DNA from: Synechococcus sp. UW105
GTDB taxonomy: Bacteria > Cyanobacteriota > Cyanobacteriia > PCC-6307 > Cyanobiaceae
Assembly: GCF_900473935.1 (NCBI RefSeq)
Contig: NZ_UCNN01000011.1
Span: forward strand, 20,229 to 84,228
Direction of reading: 5' to 3'
DNA length: 64,000 bases
The translations under genes and the position numbers were made by a program. Below are positions 1 through 8,480 of the stretch, piece after piece. Position 1 is the stretch's first letter. Every line of letters begins with the position of its first letter. The notes beneath the pieces were generated by a model that was given only the letters and a program-made list of their open reading frames with translations, was not told the origin of the DNA and did not search any database.

Positions 1-908
1 ATGCTCGCGACCGACCTTGGATTGTGCTGATGCCTGGTCTCGGCGGCAGTCCGGATCACTTCCGCTGGCTGGGTCGTCTGCTCAGTGCCAAGGGCTGGCC
101 CGTGGTGGTGCTCGAGCATCCCGGCAGCGATTCCGAAGCCGTGGGCGCTTGGCTTCAAGGGCGTCGTCGCCCCCCTGGGGCGGAGGTGCTGCCTGACCGC
201 CTCAAAGATCTGGAGGCGGTCCTTCAGGCCCAGGCGTCGGGTTCCCTGCCTGTTGTCGGGAACAAGGTGGTGTTGGTGGGCCATTCTCTGGGCTCCCTCA
301 CCGCGTTATTGGCAGCGGGTCTGCGTCCACAGCCTGGTTTGGAGCGTCGCTGTCGCAAGGCGCTTGATGATCTCCCTCTCAGCAATCTGTCCCGTTTGCT
401 GCAGTGCCAGCTGAGTGCGGTTCCGCTTCCCTCGATCGAACCCCCCAGCCAGCTGTTGGCAGTGGTCGGGATGAACAGCTTCGGCAGCCTCCTCTGGCCT
501 CGCACACGTCCGGTTCGTTTATCGGTTCCGGTCTTGTTCACTGGCGGCACGCTCGACCTGATCACACCGCCCCTGAATGAGCAGTTGGAGTTGCTCGTGG
601 CAACGGCCCCGGCTCCTGGCAGTGGCGCTGTGGTGGTTCAGGGTGCCAGCCATTTCTCTCCTATCCGCGTCGAAGGTCAGGCTGGCGAGGGCAAGGGCAA
701 TGACCTGTTTCAGCTCGGTGAGGAGTTGGTTGGGGTTCAGCCCTTGCAGGTGCAGGCCTTGCTCGGCGAAGAGATCGTCGCCTTCTTGACAGGGATCAAT
801 GCGACGTCTTCTCCAGCCGGTCCCAGTCTTGTGCACCGTCAGGTGGGGGAGCTGCATTTGCATCGGATGGACCCTGCTGGCGCCGCAAGCCTTCTCAGTG
901 GCTCCTAG
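1..908 (+). CDS. Alpha/beta hydrolase, 5' end outside window
   Basis: The reading frame is open to the left edge, so the N-terminus is missing; GTG at 24 and ATG at 30 are probably internal. The visible protein has the alpha/beta hydrolase signature: a nucleophile elbow GHSLGS, a likely catalytic Asp in GGTLDLITPP and a likely catalytic His in GASHFSP, in the right order. The oxyanion-side motif MPGLGGSPDHF sits near the visible start. It resembles cyanobacterial hydrolases annotated as dienelactone-hydrolase-like, but nothing here defines the substrate. It converges with the ABC permease on the other strand, 8 bases away, so it is not part of that operon. Confidence 0.8.
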   Translation, partial: ARDRPWIVLMPGLGGSPDHFRWLGRLLSAKGWPVVVLEHPGSDSEAVGAWLQGRRRPPGAEVLPDRLKDLEAVLQAQASGSLPVVGNKVVLVGHSLGSLTALLAAGLRPQPGLERRCRKALDDLPLSNLSRLLQCQLSAVPLPSIEPPSQLLAVVGMNSFGSLLWPRTRPVRLSVPVLFTGGTLDLITPPLNEQLELLVATAPAPGSGAVVVQGASHFSPIRVEGQAGEGKGNDLFQLGEELVGVQPLQVQALLGEEIVAFLTGINATSSPAGPSLVHRQVGELHLHRMDPAGAASLLSGS

Positions 909-916
909 CGCTTCAG

Positions 917-1936
917 TTAGTAGCGCACGCGCGGATCGAGCGACGCGACCAGCAGGTCCACGAAAACGCTAATCATCACCACGAGAGCAGCGATGACCAC
1001 GACAATCCCTTGCACGACTGGGTAATCGCGCTGGTTGATGCTCTCCTGCAGCCGCAGGGCGATGCCTGGCCAGGAGAAGGTGACTTCGATCAACAGGGCG
1101 CCGCCAATCAGCGATGCAACAGTGATGCCGGCGATGGTGAGAACGGGCAGCAGCGCATTCGGCAGGGCATGGCGCAGCACGACTTGGGATTCGCTCAGGC
1201 CTCGACTGCGGGCAGCCTCGACGTAATCGGAACGTAGCGCTCGGCGCAGATTGAGGCGTAGGGCGTTGGTGAACACCCCGCTGAGGAGGAGCCCAAGGGT
1301 GCAGGCTGGCAAGGCCAAATGGCGCACAGCTCCGTTGAGGGCAACCCAGTCGCCGCTGAGGATGCTGTCGAGGATCAGGAAACCGCTCCCAGAGGGGGGC
1401 ACCAAGCTGGGAGGAAAACGTCCACCCACAGGAAGCCAGCCCAGGATCACGGCAAACAGCAGCTGGAGCAGCATTGCCACCCAGAAGGGTGGCAGGGCAT
1501 AGGTGCCGATGCCGTAGAAGCGTCCGGCCAGATCCAGCTTCCCCTCAGGACGGGCAATGCCGCTGAATCCCACGGCGAGGCCGCTCACGGCAGCCAGGAT
1601 GAGGGCTGTGATGCTTAGCTCCAGGCTGGCTGGCAACGCATCGGCAATGATGTGCCGCACCGGTTCCTGGTTGATTAAGGCCGTTCCGAGATCGCCATGG
1701 ATCAGCCGATTGATGAAGTCGAAGTATTGATCGCTTAGGGGCATAGCCAGCCCGAGCTGTTCCCGAATCTGCGCCTTGGCGTCGGCAGGTGCCCTGCTGC
1801 CCAGGACCGCATCCACCGGGTCCCCCGGCGCCACCCGCAGCAGAAGAAACACCAGGCTGGAAATCAGCCAGAGCATGACCGGTGCGAGGGCGAGTCGGGT
1901 CGCGCCGTAGCGGAGGAGTTCGCGTCCGCGGGCCAT
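917..1936 (-). CDS. Peptide/nickel-type ABC transporter permease (DppB/OppB family)
   Basis: Inner-membrane permease of 339 residues, normal length for DppB. An N-terminal membrane segment is followed by the family motif RVAPGDPVDAVLG, then several hydrophobic segments. The cytoplasmic EAA loop that docks the ATPase is visible as EAARSRGLSESQVVLRHALPN. Its ATG overlaps the stop codon of the upstream substrate-binding protein by one base (TAATG), so the two are translationally coupled. No DppC permease or ATPase is next to it; those would have to come from elsewhere in the genome. The substrate could be peptides, nickel or another small solute. Confidence 0.88.
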   Translation of the reverse strand: MARGRELLRYGATRLALAPVMLWLISSLVFLLLRVAPGDPVDAVLGSRAPADAKAQIREQLGLAMPLSDQYFDFINRLIHGDLGTALINQEPVRHIIADALPASLELSITALILAAVSGLAVGFSGIARPEGKLDLAGRFYGIGTYALPPFWVAMLLQLLFAVILGWLPVGGRFPPSLVPPSGSGFLILDSILSGDWVALNGAVRHLALPACTLGLLLSGVFTNALRLNLRRALRSDYVEAARSRGLSESQVVLRHALPNALLPVLTIAGITVASLIGGALLIEVTFSWPGIALRLQESINQRDYPVVQGIVVVIAALVVMISVFVDLLVASLDPRVRY

Positions 1937-3549
1937 TAGCGTTTCTCCCGCAGTCGAGCCAGTCGCAGTTGGCCACTGCCGTTGAATTCAAGCGGTGCCA
2001 GGTGGGTCTGGGCCCAGGCCTTGGGGGTAACGAGCCACACCGGAAGGTAGGCCGCCCCCTCGGCGGCCATGGTGTCGATGGCCAGGAGTTGTTCAAGTCG
2101 TTCTGCGCCTTTGAGGGAATCGCTGCGTCGCAGAGCTTTCTCAAGGCCTGGACGCGTCCAGAAGCTGCCGCTGATCACAGCCTCTCCGGCTTCGCAGATG
2201 TCTCCCTTGGCTTGGGTGCAGCTCAGAAGGGGGGCGAGATAAGCCTCAGGATCTGGATAGGAGCCACCCCAGTCGAGCATCACAGCCTTGAAGGCCCCTT
2301 TGCCGAGATAACCGTAAACGGTGGTGGACTCCACGCCCTCCAGTCGAAGACGGATGCAGTCGGGTAGATCGCGGCTGAGTTGGGCCTGCCAGGTGAGAGC
2401 CATCAGTCGATCGGAGGGCACGTTGGAGCGATAGGTCAAGGGCAGTTCCAGGGGTTGTCCCTGGCAGTAGCCCGCTTGTCGCAGCAGGGTTCGGGTTCTG
2501 TCCGGCGAGTAGATGGGCCAAGGTTCCTGTCTGCCGCCCTGCAGGCTGGGCGGAATCAGTGAACGGAGTGGTTGGCGTTGGCCATGGCTCACCCGGGTGC
2601 TGATCAGGCTGCGATCGAGGCTGTGGACCAGGGCTTGGCGTACCTGCTTTGACAGCAGCGGTGGGGCGTTGCTGAGGAAGGTGATGTAACCGATCTGGAG
2701 TGCAGGGCCGCTGCTCTCCAGCAGCAGGCCCTGGTCGGCCCGTCGATCCAGGGCCAAGCGCTGGTCTTCGTCAATGGATTCCGACAGCAAGACATCCACC
2801 TCCCCACTGCGCAGAGCACCAAACAGGGCGGTGGAATTGCTGAGGTTGATCATGTCCAATCCCGCATTGCTCGGAGGGGCGCCCCAATAGCGCTTGAACG
2901 GCACGAGGCGTTGTTGGGTGGCCCGGAAGCTGATCAATTTGTATGGCCCTGTGCCAATGAAGCGATCGTTGAGAAAACGGTCTTTGTGGTTGGCGTAGGC
3001 CGTCGGGGAAATCGGCGTGAGGTAGGGGGATGTGAGCAAGCTTTCCAGCGAACTGGAGGGACGGCTTAGCCGCAGCCTCAGTACATCGCTAGCGGGCGTC
3101 TCGATCGCCTCGATGCGGTCTCCAACCACGTAGCTCTGGATGCCGATGCGCAGAAAGCGGTTCAGGCTGAAGGCCATGGCCTCAGCATCGAAGCGGGTGC
3201 CGTCGTGGAACAGAACATCGCGTCGAAGTGGGATGGTGACTGTGCGGCCTCCATCGCTGATCTGCGGTTGCTCAGCAGCGAGCTGGGGTTTGAGGCTGTT
3301 GTCCTGCTCACGTGTGTACAGGGTGTCGCCGAGGGCACTGAGCAGCTGGAGGGTGCCGTAGGTATTGGCCTGGGCGGGATCCAGTGATGCGATCCTGCCA
3401 GCGCTGGCCACGGTTAATCGATCACTACTGTGCTGGTGCTGGCAGGCGAGCTGGCTGAGGCTCAGCCCCAGCCCAACAGCAACGCTGATCCAAGTGCTGC
3501 GGAACCGACGCTGCTGCTGCAAGAGTTGAGATTGGCTGATGCACCCCAT
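1936..3549 (-). CDS. ABC transporter substrate-binding protein, family 5
   Basis: Periplasmic solute-binding protein of 537 residues, the usual size of the DppA/OppA/NikA family. An N-terminal hydrophobic segment at about residues 19-35 ends in SQLAC, a poor but possible lipobox, so it may be a lipoprotein. The body has typical family-5 elements such as ASAGRIASLDPAQANTYG near the start and a mid-protein FIGTGPYKLIS motif. It lies between a small protein upstream (zero-base spacing, TGAATG) and the permease downstream (one-base overlap), so the three are one operon. Ligand unknown. Confidence 0.87.
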   Translation of the reverse strand: MGCISQSQLLQQQRRFRSTWISVAVGLGLSLSQLACQHQHSSDRLTVASAGRIASLDPAQANTYGTLQLLSALGDTLYTREQDNSLKPQLAAEQPQISDGGRTVTIPLRRDVLFHDGTRFDAEAMAFSLNRFLRIGIQSYVVGDRIEAIETPASDVLRLRLSRPSSSLESLLTSPYLTPISPTAYANHKDRFLNDRFIGTGPYKLISFRATQQRLVPFKRYWGAPPSNAGLDMINLSNSTALFGALRSGEVDVLLSESIDEDQRLALDRRADQGLLLESSGPALQIGYITFLSNAPPLLSKQVRQALVHSLDRSLISTRVSHGQRQPLRSLIPPSLQGGRQEPWPIYSPDRTRTLLRQAGYCQGQPLELPLTYRSNVPSDRLMALTWQAQLSRDLPDCIRLRLEGVESTTVYGYLGKGAFKAVMLDWGGSYPDPEAYLAPLLSCTQAKGDICEAGEAVISGSFWTRPGLEKALRRSDSLKGAERLEQLLAIDTMAAEGAAYLPVWLVTPKAWAQTHLAPLEFNGSGQLRLARLREKR

Positions 3550-3768
3550 TCAAGGGTGGCTTGCGGCTCCTTGGGCATCCTCGTGGCGATCTGATGCGTC
3601 TGACAGGCAGATCTGCCCGAGTGATACCTCAAAGACATGGGAGCCTCCGGATGCCTGGAGGGGCCACCGCCTCACCCAGCAGCGATCGTGGCAGTCATCG
3701 ATTCCGATCACTTGGAACAGATCACAGCTGTTAATCAGCTGGATGCAATCCCCCTGATGCACGTCCAT
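3550..3768 (-). CDS. Small conserved-looking protein upstream of ABC binding protein
   Basis: A 72-residue soluble protein, function not recognised. It is rich in Asp, Cys and His, with motifs DCIQLINSCDLFQVIGIDD and CHDRCWVRR, which looks like a small beta-barrel or metal-touching fold rather than a membrane protein. I chose ATG at 3768 because the sequence from there reads like an ordered N-terminus; the frame also has ATG at 3783 and opens to 3849. Its stop abuts the ATG of the substrate-binding protein with no spacing, which supports it being a translated member of that operon. A plus-strand frame over the same DNA looks less protein-like. Confidence 0.5.
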   Translation of the reverse strand: MDVHQGDCIQLINSCDLFQVIGIDDCHDRCWVRRWPLQASGGSHVFEVSLGQICLSDASDRHEDAQGAASHP

Positions 3769-3945
3769 GGTCGATGGCTCCATCGATTGGACGCAGCGTT
3801 GACCGTTTCCTGGAATCAAAGCGTTCGGCATGAACGGTACAGAGCACAAATCGAATGGTTCTGATCTGGGCCGCTGTGAACTGTCATAACTCTGCCCTAT
3901 CGCCAGGGTGTGGCGCCAGTGCGGATGGCTTGTATGTGGTTTTGC

Positions 3946-5268
3946 TCAGAGACAGCCGAGGTGGGCGGCGATGCCGCGGACCTCTGGCAGGGCTGTGATC
4001 GCCTCCAGGGCGGACTTCATGGAGCCATTGCTCACTTCGTGCGTGATCACAACGATCTCTGCACCTGCATCGGTGGCGTCAAATTGCACGATCGATTGGA
4101 TTGACACGCCCTGATCACCAAAGCAGGAGCCGATCCGGCCGATGACTCCAGGAGCGTCATCCGTTGTGAAGCGCACATAGTTGCGCTGGCGGATCTGGCT
4201 GCTGTTCACCAGGTGGCAGGCGCGCCAGCTGCTCGCCGCCAGCAGCGGGTCGAGGTTGCCATCGCTGTCGTTGAGTTGGCGGATGCCGGCGATGTTGAGG
4301 ATGTCAGCCACGACAGCCGATGCTGTTGGCCCTGCACCGGCGCCCGGGCCGTAGAACATCACCCGGCCGATCGGGTCGCCTTCCACAAGGATGGCGTTGT
4401 TGACACCGTTCACACCGGCCAATGGGTGGTCGCTGGGGACCAGGGTGGGTTGCACACGGACGGCCAGCGGTAAGGAGGTCTTGTCGTTGTCGCCCTCGTC
4501 GTCTTCCACGCGTTCGGCAACAGCCAGCAGCTTCACTCCGTAATCCAGTTGCGTGGCGTAATCCACATCGCGGCTTTGGAGGTTGCTGATGCCAGCGGTG
4601 GGAATGCCGCTGCGGTCGATCGGTCCGCCGAAGGCCAGGCCGGAGAGGATCGCGATCTTGTCGGCGGCATCGAGTCCGTCGACGTCAGCAGCGGGATCGG
4701 CTTCCGCGTAGCCCAACTCTTGGGCATCCTTCAAGACCGATTGGTAGTTCGCCCCTTCATGGGCCATCCGGGAAAGGATGTAGTTGGTGGTGCCGTTGAT
4801 GATGCCGCTCACCCGCTGGATGCGGTTTCCGCCAAGGGATTGCTTCAAAGGTTCGATGATCGGAATGCCTCCACCCACGGCGGCCTCAATCAGCACGTAC
4901 ACCCCTGCGGCCGCGGCGGCCGCGGCGATCTCTTCGCCATGGCGTGCGATCACAGCCTTGTTGGCAGTGACCACGGATTTGCCGGCGGCTATGGCGCGCA
5001 TGATCAGGGTGCGTGCCGGCTCAAGGCCGCCCATGACCTCCACCACCACATGCACGTTGGCATCGTCCACAACCTCTTGGGGGTCTGTGGTGAGCAACGA
5101 GGGGTCGAGTTCAACCGGGCGGGAGCGATTGAGGTCGCGAACAGCGACACGGGCGATTTGCAGGTCGCCGATCAAGGGGTGACGGTCTTTCGGATTGTTG
5201 AGGATGGCGGCGACCCCTGCTCCGACGGTGCCAAGGCCGAGCAGGCCGATGCCGATCCGAGTCGCCAT
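3946..5268 (-). CDS. hom: Homoserine dehydrogenase
   Basis: Reduces aspartate semialdehyde to homoserine, the branch point to threonine and methionine. The 440-residue protein starts with a nucleotide-binding GLLGLGTVGAG motif at residues 8-18. It carries the family motif GGGIPIIEPLKQSL and the substrate-side region GYAEADPAADVDG, and ends with a C-terminal ACT domain (starting about RFTTDDAPGVIGRIG) that in this family mediates threonine feedback. It has no aspartokinase fusion, as usual in cyanobacteria. It is 34 bases downstream of sufE on the same strand. Confidence 0.96.
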   Translation of the reverse strand: MATRIGIGLLGLGTVGAGVAAILNNPKDRHPLIGDLQIARVAVRDLNRSRPVELDPSLLTTDPQEVVDDANVHVVVEVMGGLEPARTLIMRAIAAGKSVVTANKAVIARHGEEIAAAAAAAGVYVLIEAAVGGGIPIIEPLKQSLGGNRIQRVSGIINGTTNYILSRMAHEGANYQSVLKDAQELGYAEADPAADVDGLDAADKIAILSGLAFGGPIDRSGIPTAGISNLQSRDVDYATQLDYGVKLLAVAERVEDDEGDNDKTSLPLAVRVQPTLVPSDHPLAGVNGVNNAILVEGDPIGRVMFYGPGAGAGPTASAVVADILNIAGIRQLNDSDGNLDPLLAASSWRACHLVNSSQIRQRNYVRFTTDDAPGVIGRIGSCFGDQGVSIQSIVQFDATDAGAEIVVITHEVSNGSMKSALEAITALPEVRGIAAHLGCL

Positions 5269-5302
5269 GGGGGGGTCCGTTCGCGTCGTCAGTGCTACGA
5301 CT

Positions 5303-5764
5303 TTATTCAGAGGTGGGTGCCGCGTTGCCCACGAGGCGTGAGGCCTGGGCCTGCATCATCCGCAGGATGTTGAGAAAGCCATTGGCGCGCGATGGGGTGA
5401 GGCTGGCCTGAAGGCCTGTTGCGGCGATGAAAGCAGGGTCCACAGCCATGACTTCGGCTGGAGTGAGGCCATCAAGGCCCTGAATCAGCAAGGCCAGCAA
5501 CCCTTTGGTGATCAGGGCGTCAGAGGCACCCTGCCAGTGCAGTACTCCATTGTCGAGGCTGGAGTGGATGAAGACCTGGGAGACGCAGCCCTGAACGCGA
5601 CGGTCTTCCGTTTGCAATTCTTGCTCCATCGCAGGCAACTTTTTGGCTAGCCAAAGCACGTATTCGTAGCGTTTACGTGCGTCTGGCGTGCTATTGAGTT
5701 TCTCCGCCAGCCGGTCGAGGGCGGCGCTGCCGTAGCTGCTGCCGGCACTGGCGGATGGATCCAT
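5303..5764 (-). CDS. sufE: SufE-family Fe-S cluster assembly sulfur acceptor
   Basis: SufE takes persulfide sulfur from the cysteine desulfurase SufS for iron-sulfur cluster building. The protein has 153 residues; the conserved acceptor cysteine is Cys60 in DRRVQGCVSQVF, and the C-terminal half carries the family motif TPSRANGFLNILRMM. The N-terminal 15 residues are Ser/Ala-rich and poorly ordered. It follows a small exported protein by 6 bases and precedes hom, so these three probably share a transcript. Confidence 0.92.
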   Translation of the reverse strand: MDPSASAGSSYGSAALDRLAEKLNSTPDARKRYEYVLWLAKKLPAMEQELQTEDRRVQGCVSQVFIHSSLDNGVLHWQGASDALITKGLLALLIQGLDGLTPAEVMAVDPAFIAATGLQASLTPSRANGFLNILRMMQAQASRLVGNAAPTSE

Positions 5765-5770
5765 GGCGTA

Positions 5771-6253
5771 TCAGCCGATGCGTGAGCGTCGAACCCTACC
5801 GAGCAGGGTGGTGGTGCTGAAGAAACCCACGCCTCCGAGCGCGGCAAGCAGAAGAGCGGACGATGGCTCCGTCTGGCTGATCGCATCGATCTGCACCTCG
5901 CCATTGCGGATCGGTAATGCCAGGTAGTCCCGGTGTCCCGGGCCGCCATCAACCTGCAGATCCACGGTTTGCAGGTCCGAGTTGTCTTGGTCGAGGGTCG
6001 GCAAGATCAGCCGTAGCTGACCGCTTGCATCGATGCGACCCAATTCCGCTCCGGCGCTGCCATCGGCCTTCATGAAGCGCACCACGGCACCGTTCACTGG
6101 ATCGCCGCTGGAGTAGGTGCTGCGCAACTCCAGGTTGCCGTTGAGATAGCGAAGGCTGCTTTCGATCGCATGGGCTTTGCCTTCAGTCGGCAGGCACAGC
6201 GCCAGGGTGCAGGCCGTGGCGCCAAGCATCAGGCTGCCTTTCAGACTGAACAT
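5771..6253 (-). CDS. Exported membrane-anchored protein of unknown function
   Basis: A 160-residue protein with a signal peptide (hydrophobic residues 8-24, cleavage probably after KAHA) and a C-terminal hydrophobic segment (about 130-150) followed by basic RVRRSR, so it is likely anchored on the outer side of a membrane. The middle (residues 30-120) reads as a beta-sandwich, with SGDPVNGAVVRFMKADGS recalling carboxypeptidase-regulatory or CbiL-type domains. Function is not recognised. It sits 6 bases before sufE and is co-directional with it. Confidence 0.72.
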   Translation of the reverse strand: MFSLKGSLMLGATACTLALCLPTEGKAHAIESSLRYLNGNLELRSTYSSGDPVNGAVVRFMKADGSAGAELGRIDASGQLRLILPTLDQDNSDLQTVDLQVDGGPGHRDYLALPIRNGEVQIDAISQTEPSSALLLAALGGVGFFSTTTLLGRVRRSRIG

Positions 6254-6443
6254 CGATTGCAGGCAAACAGCCGCTTCATCGTGCGGGCCATCACCAGGAA
6301 TGGGAAGGGGCGCTCCCGAATCCGTTGCGGCTCAAGAGTGTTGTCGGCGTCGTGACCTACGGCTCGCCTTGGGCCTTGGGCATGGCTTGTCCTCAGTGCT
6401 TGAAGTCTCTGGAGACGTCTGCGCCAGCACGCGACAGCCTCAT

Positions 6444-7091
6444 TCAGCACCAGTCTTCAGCCGTTGTCGGTGCGGCTGGCTTGCTCTCTCCACTCCACTG
6501 CACTCCTCTTTCGCTGACCCAGCCATCAAAGGGCAGATCCCAGGCTGATCTGGGCAGGTCGACCGGGCTGATGCAGGCCTGGGCTACCACCACCATGGCC
6601 CTCACGCCCTTCCAGTCGGGGTCGGCACGCAGGCGGTCGTAATAGCCACCGCCGTAGCCAAGCCGCACCCCATGCAGATCCACAGCCAGGGCTGGCACGA
6701 GCAGGATCTGGATCTCCTGCGGCATCAGCAGCCTTCCGGTTTGTGGGGCGGGGATTCCGCAGCTGTCAGGGGGGAGTGGGTCGCCATTCCAGGGGCGATA
6801 CGTCAGTCCGCCTGCTCCATCGCTGCAGGGCAGGGCCAGGGGCCAGGACTTTCCTGCCGTTGGCAAGGAGCGCAGGTCGGTTTCTCCTGGAAGCGGCCAG
6901 TAAATGCCGATGTGGCCGCCGCCGCGGATGAGAGCACCTCGGGCGATCATGCCCTCCAGCATCTGCTCCACGGCTGCTTGGATCAGGCTGTCATCGCGTT
7001 GTCGTCGCTTGATGCGGAAATGGCGGCGTAGTGGCTGTTTGGCTTCTTGGCTGTTGTCATTTTGGCTGTTGTCATTTGACGACTGGTTCAT
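6444..7091 (-). CDS. 5-formyltetrahydrofolate cyclo-ligase
   Basis: Converts 5-formyl-THF to 5,10-methenyl-THF with ATP, returning a storage folate to the one-carbon pool. The diagnostic motif LGYGGGYYDRLRAD is present, preceded by PALAVD and followed by the C-terminal LPFDGWVSERG. The start at 7091 is set by a 4-base ATGA overlap with the stop of the upstream methyltransferase; an earlier ATG at 7157 lies inside that gene. The protein has 215 residues, and its first dozen hold an imperfect Asp-Asn-Ser-Gln repeat also visible as a DNA direct repeat near 7047-7077. A 190-base spacer with no gene separates it from the next gene. Confidence 0.93.
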   Translation of the reverse strand: MNQSSNDNSQNDNSQEAKQPLRRHFRIKRRQRDDSLIQAAVEQMLEGMIARGALIRGGGHIGIYWPLPGETDLRSLPTAGKSWPLALPCSDGAGGLTYRPWNGDPLPPDSCGIPAPQTGRLLMPQEIQILLVPALAVDLHGVRLGYGGGYYDRLRADPDWKGVRAMVVVAQACISPVDLPRSAWDLPFDGWVSERGVQWSGESKPAAPTTAEDWC

Positions 7092-7852
7092 GGCAGCAGC
7101 CCCCAGCGCCCCATCAGGGGGAGATGAAAGTGGAGATCGGTCTCCCTCTCCGGCCATAGCGCCTCCAGCTCATTCCGTAGGGCAGTCATGAGGGCAGGAG
7201 CCTGGTCGGCCCTGCGCAGGGCCGACCAGGTGCTGATAAAGCCCAACAGTTGATCCATGGACCATTGCAGTTCGATGCGCAATTGCGAGGGGATCGGCTC
7301 GCTGGATCCAGGGAAGGGCAGATCGCTGTAGCGCTGATCCACATGGGCCCGTTCGGGTGGCCACCATCGATTCAGGCGCTGGTGGTAAAGCTGATCAAGC
7401 CAGGTTTGCAGTGCTGGCGGGGCTCCCTGGAGAGGGTCGTAGCCCACCCAGGCCAGTAATCCACCAGGTCGAAGCACCCGCTGCACCTCCAGGTTGAAGT
7501 GGGGAACCTTCAGCCAGTGGATGGCCGCAGCCACCACCACAGCATCAAGGCTCGCGTCCATGAGCCCGCTCTGTTCTGCCGCGGCCACTCTGTAGTGAAT
7601 GCGGGGATGGGCAGGGGCCGCGGCAATTTGGGCAGGGCTGAGGTCCGTGGCTTCCACACGGTCAAACCATTGGGCCAGCCCCAGGGAGGCCTGTCCGCTG
7701 CCGCAGGCAACATCCCAGCAGCAGTGATGGTGAGGGGCTTGATCGGCCAGCCAGCGGAACAGCTGGTCTGGATAGCGCGGACGGCAGTGTTGATAGGAGG
7801 TGGCCACTGCGTCGAACCAACCATGGCCAGGGCCGCTGCTCATCGCTGGCAC
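7088..7852 (-). CDS. Class I SAM-dependent methyltransferase
   Basis: A 254-residue methyltransferase with SAM-binding motif I WDVACGSGQASLGLA near residue 45, an acidic motif II (VEATDLSPAQ) and post-motif GGLLAWVGYDP. It belongs to the UbiE/Methyltransf_11-like class whose members act on varied small molecules; the substrate cannot be read from sequence. It is translationally coupled (ATGA) to the folate cyclo-ligase, which may just reflect genome compaction. Confidence 0.85.
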   Translation of the reverse strand: MPAMSSGPGHGWFDAVATSYQHCRPRYPDQLFRWLADQAPHHHCCWDVACGSGQASLGLAQWFDRVEATDLSPAQIAAAPAHPRIHYRVAAAEQSGLMDASLDAVVVAAAIHWLKVPHFNLEVQRVLRPGGLLAWVGYDPLQGAPPALQTWLDQLYHQRLNRWWPPERAHVDQRYSDLPFPGSSEPIPSQLRIELQWSMDQLLGFISTWSALRRADQAPALMTALRNELEALWPERETDLHFHLPLMGRWGLLP

Positions 7853-7928
7853 CAGCCCGTCATTGCTTGATTCTGGTAGGCAACTTCCGTGTTGTGAACA
7901 GACTTCTGTATTTCAAGCAGATGCAGTG

Positions 7929-7961
7929 GTCCTAACGGGATAGGACAACGGTTAGGACAAC
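7929..7961. promoter_or_regulatory. Operator-like inverted and direct repeats
   Basis: GTCCTAAC at 7929-7936 is the exact reverse complement of GTTAGGAC at 7951-7958. TAGGACAAC also occurs twice as a direct repeat at 7941 and 7953, 12 bases apart, roughly one helical turn. The site is about 80 bases upstream of the methyltransferase start. Such phased repeats are typical of transcription-factor sites, but no regulator is assigned. Confidence 0.35.
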
Positions 7962-8127
7962 TGAGTGCACCACATATCAGCCATTCTTGATGGGTCGTCA
8001 CAGTGATTTGCTCTCTCCTTTTCTTATATCCGCATGCGTTCGAGCAGGAGGACTGACGTCACGCCATCACTGTGCCTCAACCCTCTGCTTCGCAGACTGA
8101 TGACTAGTGATCGCATTGCTTGAGCAG

Positions 8128-8335
8128 ATGCTCGCCTTGCTTCAACTGCTTCTGTCTGAGGTTGCAGCCGAGAAGCGTGTGGCAATGCTGATCCATCCCA
8201 TAGGTGAAGTGCTGACAGGTCATGCAGATCCTTGCTCCCTTCCAGGATGAACATCTGCCCCAGCTGGATCACGAACCGGCCCCCCCCCCCTATCAGCGTG
8301 AAGAGGAGCCGCCGCAGCAATTGAAGCGACGTTGA
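8128..8335 (+). pseudogene. Two overlapping short frames, possible frameshifted small gene
   Basis: ATG at 8128 opens a 40-codon frame (starts MLALLQLLLSEVAAEKRV, TGA at 8248). It overlaps a 37-codon frame from ATG 8222 to TGA 8333 (starts MQILAPFQDEHLPQLD). Each half looks protein-like (a Leu-rich helix, then an acidic Pro-rich tail) and the overlap is 29 bases, as expected if one insertion or deletion split a gene of about 65 codons. The second frame contains the 11-C tract. No homolog is recognised and both may be chance frames. Confidence 0.2.
8280..8290. repeat. Homopolymer of 11 cytosines
   Basis: An uninterrupted run of 11 C follows the G pair at 8278-8279. It is the longest homopolymer I noticed in the window. 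Runs of this length are prone to slipped-strand changes and to assembly error. It lies inside the short frame at 8222-8335, about 190 bases before the proposed RTX-protein start. Confidence 0.85.
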
Positions 8336-8480
8336 ACAGGCCCAAAGCCAGTGCTGACCGGTTCACCTGCTCTTCACCAAAACTGTTCCAATGCCTGACC
8401 AGGGGATTACCAGAGCCTCAAAAAGTCAGCGGCGATGGTGCAGATGTCCGGGAGAGATCCCACAACACTTGTTATTAGTC

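Larger units (their letters stand above)
7853..8480. other. Gene-poor spacer with repeats and a poly-C tract
   Basis: About 630 bases between the methyltransferase start and the RTX protein. I see an operator-like inverted/direct repeat (7929-7961), two short overlapping plus-strand frames (8128-8250 and 8222-8335) and an 11-C homopolymer (8280-8290). No RNA gene or full-length protein was recognised. A minus-strand frame at 8024-8320 has no motif. Confidence 0.6.

Noticed and set aside
3637..3864. 75-codon plus-strand frame opposite the small ABC-operon protein
   Set aside because: The minus-strand frame abuts the binding-protein start codon and has better protein character.
6241..6450. 69-codon minus-strand frame between the exported protein and the folate cyclo-ligase
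   Set aside because: Arg-rich, starts inside the cyclo-ligase gene and overlaps the next start; nothing conserved seen.
8024..8320. 98-codon minus-strand frame over the poly-C tract
   Set aside because: The poly-Gly run comes from the homopolymer and the rest has no recognisable fold; the plus-strand short frames read more like protein.
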